A stretch of DNA of 8,613 nucleotides, taken from positions 1 to 8,613 of the forward strand of contig DATJWY010000255.1 in assembly GCA_035500775.1 (NCBI GenBank), given 5' to 3'. The DNA comes from DATJWY01 sp035500775 (GTDB taxonomy: Bacteria; Pseudomonadota; Alphaproteobacteria; Acetobacterales; Acetobacteraceae). The first letter of the stretch is position 1; each line of letters starts with the position of its first letter. Positions 5,688 to 8,613 of the stretch are shown here, one piece after another. The notes under the pieces were generated by a model that had not been told where the DNA came from, searched no databases, and worked only from the letters and a program-made list of their open reading frames with translations. Both the position numbers and the translations under genes were made by a program.

Positions 5688-6440
5688 ATGCCAGCCCTGA
5701 CCCTCTATCCGGCGATCGACCTCAAGGATGGCGCCTGCGTGCGTCTCCGCCGCGGCGCGATGGAGGATGCGACCGTCTATTCCGCCAACCCTGGCGCGCA
5801 GGCCCGCGCCTGGCAGGAGGCCGGTTGCCGCTGGCTGCACGTCGTCGATCTCAACGGCGCCTTCGCCGGCTACCCGGTGAACGCGGCGGCCGTGCGGGCG
5901 ATCCTGGATGCCGCGACCGTGCCGGTGCAGCTCGGCGGCGGGATCCGGGACATGGCCGGCGTCGAGCGCTGGCTGGAGGAAGGGGTGCGGCGGGTGATCC
6001 TCGGCAGCGCCGCGGTGAAGAACCCCGCCCTGGTGCGGGAGGCGTGCCGCGCCTTCCCGGGCCGGGTCGCGGTCGGCATCGACGCGCGGGACGGGTTCGT
6101 CGCCGTCGAGGGCTGGGCCGAGACCTCGACCGTCCGCGCGATCGATCTCGCGCTGCAACTCGAGGATGCCGGCGCCGCCGCCATCATCTACACCGATATT
6201 GGCCGTGACGGCATGCTCTCCGGCCTCAATCTGGAGCAGACGCTGGAGCTGGCCGCCCGGCTCGCCACCCCGGTCATCGCCAGCGGCGGCGTCGGCGGCA
6301 TCGCCGACCTGATCGCGCTGAAGGAAGCGGCGGAGCGCGGCGGCCGTGGCGTCGAGGGTGTCATCGTCGGCCGTGCCCTGTATGACGGCCGCCTCGATCC
6401 GGCCGAGGCGCTGGCGGTGCTGGAGCGCGACGCTCCCTGA
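5688..6440 (+). CDS. hisA: ProFAR isomerase HisA
   Basis: HisA, 1-(5-phosphoribosyl)-5-[(5-phosphoribosylamino)methylideneamino]imidazole-4-carboxamide isomerase, performs the Amadori rearrangement of ProFAR to PRFAR. The 250-residue product is a complete TIM barrel of two half-barrels. Asp11 (AIDLKDG) and Asp132 (VGIDARDG) are the expected catalytic pair. Phosphate-binding motifs QLGGGIR (81-87) and ASGGVGG, plus YTDIGRDGM, are intact. The ATG at 5688 is chosen because the family starts a few residues before YPAIDLKDG; an upstream in-frame ATG at 5649 lies in the hairpin region and would add 13 unsupported residues. A recognisable Shine-Dalgarno sequence is weak (GAGAC just upstream). The gene follows GNAT after 117 bases. 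Confidence 0.97.
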   Translation: MPALTLYPAIDLKDGACVRLRRGAMEDATVYSANPGAQARAWQEAGCRWLHVVDLNGAFAGYPVNAAAVRAILDAATVPVQLGGGIRDMAGVERWLEEGVRRVILGSAAVKNPALVREACRAFPGRVAVGIDARDGFVAVEGWAETSTVRAIDLALQLEDAGAAAIIYTDIGRDGMLSGLNLEQTLELAARLATPVIASGGVGGIADLIALKEAAERGGRGVEGVIVGRALYDGRLDPAEALAVLERDAP

Positions 6441-6612
6441 CGCCAGGGCGCGACCGCTTGAGGCTGACAGCCGGAAAGCGTGAATCGCGTTCTTAAAACA
6501 ATGCCCTGGACTGAGACCGGATCAATAACCCGATCTGGTCACGGTGCAGGGGGCCAGGGCGCGGTGGCGGCGCCCCCGGCCTGGACAGCCCATTCGCCCA
6601 GCGAGGCAAACC
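6441..6612 (+). other. hisA-hisF gap with two hairpins
   Basis: This 172-base gap is the longest in the his operon. GACCGGATC (6515-6523) pairs with GATCTGGTC (6532-6540) through nine positions with one wobble. A second GC-rich stem pairs GGGCGC (6557-6562) with GCGCCC (6570-6575) and extends outward past a small internal loop to 6552/6581. Neither is followed by a T-run. I see no convincing internal promoter and no leader peptide. The 9-mer GGCCAGGGC at 6552-6560 also occurs at 1206-1214 and 8269-8277, so the second stem could be a degenerate member of that repeat family or chance. Confidence 0.4.
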
Positions 6613-7389
6613 GTGCTCAAGCTGCGTATCATCCCCTGCCTGGACGTGAAGGACGGTCGCGTCGTCAAGGGCGTCAACTTCGTCTCCCTGCGTGATGCCG
6701 GCGATCCGGTGGAGCAGGCGGCGGTGTATGACGCGGCCGGCGCCGACGAGCTGACCTTCCTCGACATCACCGCGAGTCACGAGCAGCGCGACACCATCCT
6801 GGACGTGGTGCACCGCACCGCCTCGCGCGTGTTCCTGCCGCTGACGGTGGGTGGCGGCGTGCGCTCGACCGAGGACATGCGGCGCCTGCTGCTCGCGGGC
6901 GCCGATAAATGCAGCATGAACTCCGCCGCGGTGGCGCGCCCGGCGCTCGTCTCCGAGGCGGCGACCAAGTTCGGCAGCCAGTGCGTCGTGGTGGCGGTGG
7001 ATGCGCGCGCCGCCGGGCCGGGGCGGTGGGAGGTGTTCACCCATGGCGGGCGCAAGCCGACCGGGCTCGATGCGGTGGCCTGGTGCAAGCAGGTGGCCGA
7101 GCTTGGTGCCGGGGAGATCCTGCTGACCAGCATGGATCGCGACGGCACCGGGGCGGGGTTCGACCTCGACCTGCTGCGCGCGGTGTGCGCGGCGGTGCCG
7201 GTGCCGGTGATCGCCTCCGGCGGGGTGGGCACGTTGCAGCATTTCGTGGAGGGCGCGCGCGCGGGCGCCACCGGCCTGCTGGCGGCGAGCGTGTTCCATT
7301 TCGGGACGTTCACTATTCCTGAGGTAAAACAGGCATTGCACGCGGCGGGGCTTCCCGTGCGTTTGCCGCGCCCGGCGGTTGCGGCCTGA
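6613..7389 (+). CDS. hisF: Imidazole glycerol phosphate synthase cyclase subunit HisF
   Basis: HisF uses ammonia from HisH to convert PRFAR into imidazoleglycerol phosphate and AICAR. The 258-residue product is a full TIM barrel. Catalytic Asp11 (PCLDVKDGRVVKG) and Asp130 (VAVDAR) fall at the family's standard numbers. The motifs LTVGGGVRS (77-85), LTSMDRDGTG and ASGGVG are intact. The start is GTG at 6613: it puts Asp11 in register with the family and is preceded by GAGG at 6603-6606 with six bases spacing. An in-frame start at 6544 would add 23 residues from the hairpin-bearing gap and is rejected. hisE follows after 12 bases. Confidence 0.97.
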   Translation: MLKLRIIPCLDVKDGRVVKGVNFVSLRDAGDPVEQAAVYDAAGADELTFLDITASHEQRDTILDVVHRTASRVFLPLTVGGGVRSTEDMRRLLLAGADKCSMNSAAVARPALVSEAATKFGSQCVVVAVDARAAGPGRWEVFTHGGRKPTGLDAVAWCKQVAELGAGEILLTSMDRDGTGAGFDLDLLRAVCAAVPVPVIASGGVGTLQHFVEGARAGATGLLAASVFHFGTFTIPEVKQALHAAGLPVRLPRPAVAA

Positions 7390-7401
7390 GGGGGCGAGGC
7401 A

Positions 7402-7845
7402 GTGGCGAAAGACATCAAGAAGGCCGAGAAGGCCGAGAAGAAAGACCTGAAGCGGGTAGACCCGCCGCCGCCTCCGGTGCCGGCGGGCGCGACGGCCGAG
7501 GTCCTCGACCGGCTCTGGGCGGTGGTGATGCAGCGGCGCACCGCCGATCCGGCCGTCAGCCATTCCGCCCGCCTGCTCGCGCGCGGCACACCGAAAGTGG
7601 CGCAGAAATTCGGCGAGGAAGCGGTCGAGTGCGTGATCGAGGCGGTGGCGCGCAACAAGCCGGCGCTGATCACCGAGAGCGCGGACGTGCTCTATCATCT
7701 CATGGTCGTCTGGGTTGATGCCGGGGTGCATCCGTCCGAGGTGTGGTCGGTGCTCCAGCAGCGCGAGGGCGTGAGCGGCATCGCCGAGAAGGCGTCGCGC
7801 CCCGTGCCGCTTGCGCTCGGCGAGAAGACGAAGAAAATCCCCTGA
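7402..7845 (+). CDS. hisE: Phosphoribosyl-ATP pyrophosphatase HisE
   Basis: HisE hydrolyses phosphoribosyl-ATP to phosphoribosyl-AMP, the second step of histidine synthesis, with an all-alpha MazG-like fold. It is the stand-alone form, not fused to HisI. The metal-binding pattern is visible: KFGEEAVE (69-76) and ESADVLYHL (92-100). The product is 147 residues, longer than a typical stand-alone HisE of around 110. The excess is an N-terminal extension (about 1-30) of Lys/Glu repeats followed by five prolines (21-25), and the C-terminus is also Lys-rich. The start is GTG at 7402 with GGGGGCGAGG just upstream (7390-7399). A start downstream of the extension is not obvious, since the next Met is residue 43, inside the fold. 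Confidence 0.93.
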   Translation: MAKDIKKAEKAEKKDLKRVDPPPPPVPAGATAEVLDRLWAVVMQRRTADPAVSHSARLLARGTPKVAQKFGEEAVECVIEAVARNKPALITESADVLYHLMVVWVDAGVHPSEVWSVLQQREGVSGIAEKASRPVPLALGEKTKKIP

Positions 7846-7874
7846 TCCAGCCGGAACGAACGGAGGAAGACGCC

Positions 7875-8252
7875 ATGCCGGTCAGCGGCCTCGACCCGTA
7901 CGACGACCAGAACGTGTTCGCGCGCATCCTGCGCGGGGAACTGCCCTGCCGGAAGGTCTATGAGGATGAGTGGGCGCTCGCCTTTCACGACCTCCACCCG
8001 CGCGCGCCGGTGCATGTCCTGGTGATCCCGAAGGCGCGCTTCGTCTCGCTGGCGGATTTCACCGCTCGCGGCAGCGCCGGGGAAATCGCCGGGTTCTTCC
8101 GCGCGGTCGGCGCCGTGGCGCGGGAACTGGGGGTGGAGGAGCCGGGGTATCGCGTCCTCGCCAATACGGGCGTGAATGGCGGCCAGGAAGTGCCGCATTT
8201 CCACGTGCATCTGTTCGGCGGCCGGCCGCTCGGGCCGATGCTGGTCGAGTAG
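7875..8252 (+). CDS. HIT family protein (Hint-like nucleotide hydrolase)
   Basis: The 125-residue product belongs to the histidine-triad superfamily, whose Hint branch hydrolyses AMP-linked phosphoramidates and related adenylates. The signature HFHVHLFGG is at 108-116, giving His108, His110 and His112, with His110 the expected nucleophile. NVFARILRGELP near the start, AFHDLHPRAPVHVLVIPK (36-53) and the ANTGVNGGQEV stretch before the triad are all standard. The ATG at 7875 has a strong GGAGGA Shine-Dalgarno at 7862-7867. It follows hisE after 29 bases and is probably the last gene of the his operon. Similar hisE-HIT neighbours occur in other alphaproteobacteria, from memory. A functional link to histidine synthesis is unproven. 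Confidence 0.93.
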   Translation: MPVSGLDPYDDQNVFARILRGELPCRKVYEDEWALAFHDLHPRAPVHVLVIPKARFVSLADFTARGSAGEIAGFFRAVGAVARELGVEEPGYRVLANTGVNGGQEVPHFHVHLFGGRPLGPMLVE

Positions 8253-8267
8253 TTCGGCCAGAAGGGA

Positions 8268-8297
8268 AGGCCAGGGCTCTCCCTCCGTGGCCATTCC
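8268..8297 (-). repeat. Dispersed intergenic repeat, copy C (inverted)
   Basis: The reverse complement of this stretch matches 179-210 with one substitution and a single-base length difference, and its AAGGCCAGGGCTCT part is the exact complement of 1215-1228. It starts 15 bases after the HIT stop. CCAGGGC (8271-8277) also pairs with GCCCTGG (8298-8304), making the repeat a stem-loop. Confidence 0.6.
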
Positions 8298-8309
8298 GCC
8301 CTGGACCCG

Positions 8310-8336
8310 CTGGGGCCGTTGACCCCAGACCCCTTT
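8310..8336 (+). terminator. Probable terminator of the his operon
   Basis: CTGGGG (8310-8315) pairs with CCCCAG (8323-8328) around a seven-base loop, followed by ACCCCTTTT. The short T-run begins six bases after the stem, so it is a moderate rather than ideal intrinsic terminator. It lies 57 bases after the HIT stop, where the operon should end. Confidence 0.45.
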
Positions 8337-8406
8337 TCATGAATGATTCCAAACGTGTGCGGGTCTGGGGGCGCGGCCCCCAGCGGGGTGCGGGGCAGCG
8401 CCCCGC
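8323..8406. repeat. Stacked GC-rich hairpins between convergent genes
   Basis: CCCCAGACCC (8323-8332) is perfectly complementary to GGGTCTGGGG (8361-8370). Overlapping it, CTGGGGGC (8365-8372) pairs with GCCCCCAG (8376-8383) around GCG, and GCGGGGC (8390-8396) pairs with GCCCCGC (8400-8406) around AGC. The first two folds compete for the same bases. The block separates the plus-strand his operon from the minus-strand gene at 8428 and is probably a bidirectional transcription-ending region. Confidence 0.55.
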
Positions 8407-8427
8407 CGCTTCACTGACAGAGGACAG

Positions 8428-8613
8428 TCAGGGACCGGTGAACTTCACCAGGTAGCCTGAAACCGAAATCCCCGCCACATTTGAGAACCAAAAAGTGGCG
8501 TTGGGATGCAGCATCATCTTCAGTGGCGCTGAAAAGGCGAACACATCCGTTGGGGGTGCCGTGTTGACCTTGATTGCCGGAAATACATGAAAACCGGCCC
8601 CAGTGAGACCGAG
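8428..8613 (-). CDS. Unrecognised protein, C-terminal part only
   Basis: Reading leftward from the right edge, one frame stays open for 61 codons and ends with TGA at 8430-8428. The 5' end is outside the window. The residues are varied and protein-like, rich in alternating hydrophobic and small residues, with segments such as TGAGFHVFPAIKV, LKMMLHPNATFWFSN and the ending SGYLVKFTGP. This suggests beta-strands, perhaps an exported or structural protein, though no signal peptide can be seen. Base composition is less GC-rich than the his genes, similar in feel to the DUF992 gene. I do not recognise a family. That it is a real gene is supported by the frame and by the convergent hairpin block just beyond its stop. 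Confidence 0.5.
   Translation of the reverse strand, partial: LGLTGAGFHVFPAIKVNTAPPTDVFAFSAPLKMMLHPNATFWFSNVAGISVSGYLVKFTGP

Noticed and set aside
4782..6158. 458-residue open frame on the minus strand across hisH, GNAT and hisA
   Set aside because: It is antisense to three well-supported genes, has Arg/His/Gly-rich shadow composition and no recognisable domain. Long antisense frames are expected in GC-rich coding DNA.
6493..7731. 412-residue open frame on the minus strand across hisF and hisE
   Set aside because: It is antisense to hisF and hisE with low-complexity Arg/His/Ala composition. It is a shadow frame.

Overview
The window is GC-rich bacterial DNA with dense, overlapping genes, GTG/TTG starts alongside ATG, and long spurious open frames on both strands. 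Gene content and order (hslVU divergent from hisB, DUF2628, hisH, GNAT, hisA, hisF, hisE, HIT), a DUF992 secreted protein, and a HslV propeptide ending Trp-His-Gly before the catalytic Thr all point to an alphaproteobacterium. Acetobacteraceae or a close Rhodospirillales relative is most likely; that family-level placement is inference.

Layout. 1-571 is non-coding: a 101-bp segment bounded by a perfect 13-bp inverted repeat, a strong hairpin, one copy of a dispersed repeat, and a strongly AT-rich island (about 25% GC over 281-380). 572-1069 (+) encodes a secreted DUF992 protein, followed by a strong hairpin terminator. 1251-3148 (-) is the hslVU protease operon, with a possible heat-shock promoter almost touching the hslV start. 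3282-8252 (+) is a histidine-biosynthesis operon: hisB, a DUF2628 membrane protein, hisH, a GNAT acetyltransferase, hisA, hisF, hisE and a HIT-family hydrolase. 8253-8427 is a cluster of GC-rich hairpins holding an inverted copy of the repeat seen at 179-210. 8428-8613 (-) is the 3' end of an unrecognised gene that runs off the right edge.

How the genes work together. HisE removes pyrophosphate from phosphoribosyl-ATP. HisA isomerises ProFAR to PRFAR. HisH (glutaminase) and HisF (cyclase) form IGP synthase, which yields imidazoleglycerol phosphate and AICAR. HisB dehydrates IGP. hisG, hisI, hisC and hisD are not in the window. The DUF2628, GNAT and HIT genes are carried in the operon but have no known place in histidine synthesis. 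HslV and HslU form the ATP-dependent HslVU protease.

Most of the window is ordinary housekeeping sequence. The points most worth a second look are the in-frame 24-bp tandem repeat at the GNAT N-terminus, the dispersed hairpin repeats around the housekeeping block, the 101-bp inverted-repeat segment, and the possibly leaderless heat-shock start of hslV. I found no CRISPR array, tRNA, rRNA, transposase, phage or defence system.
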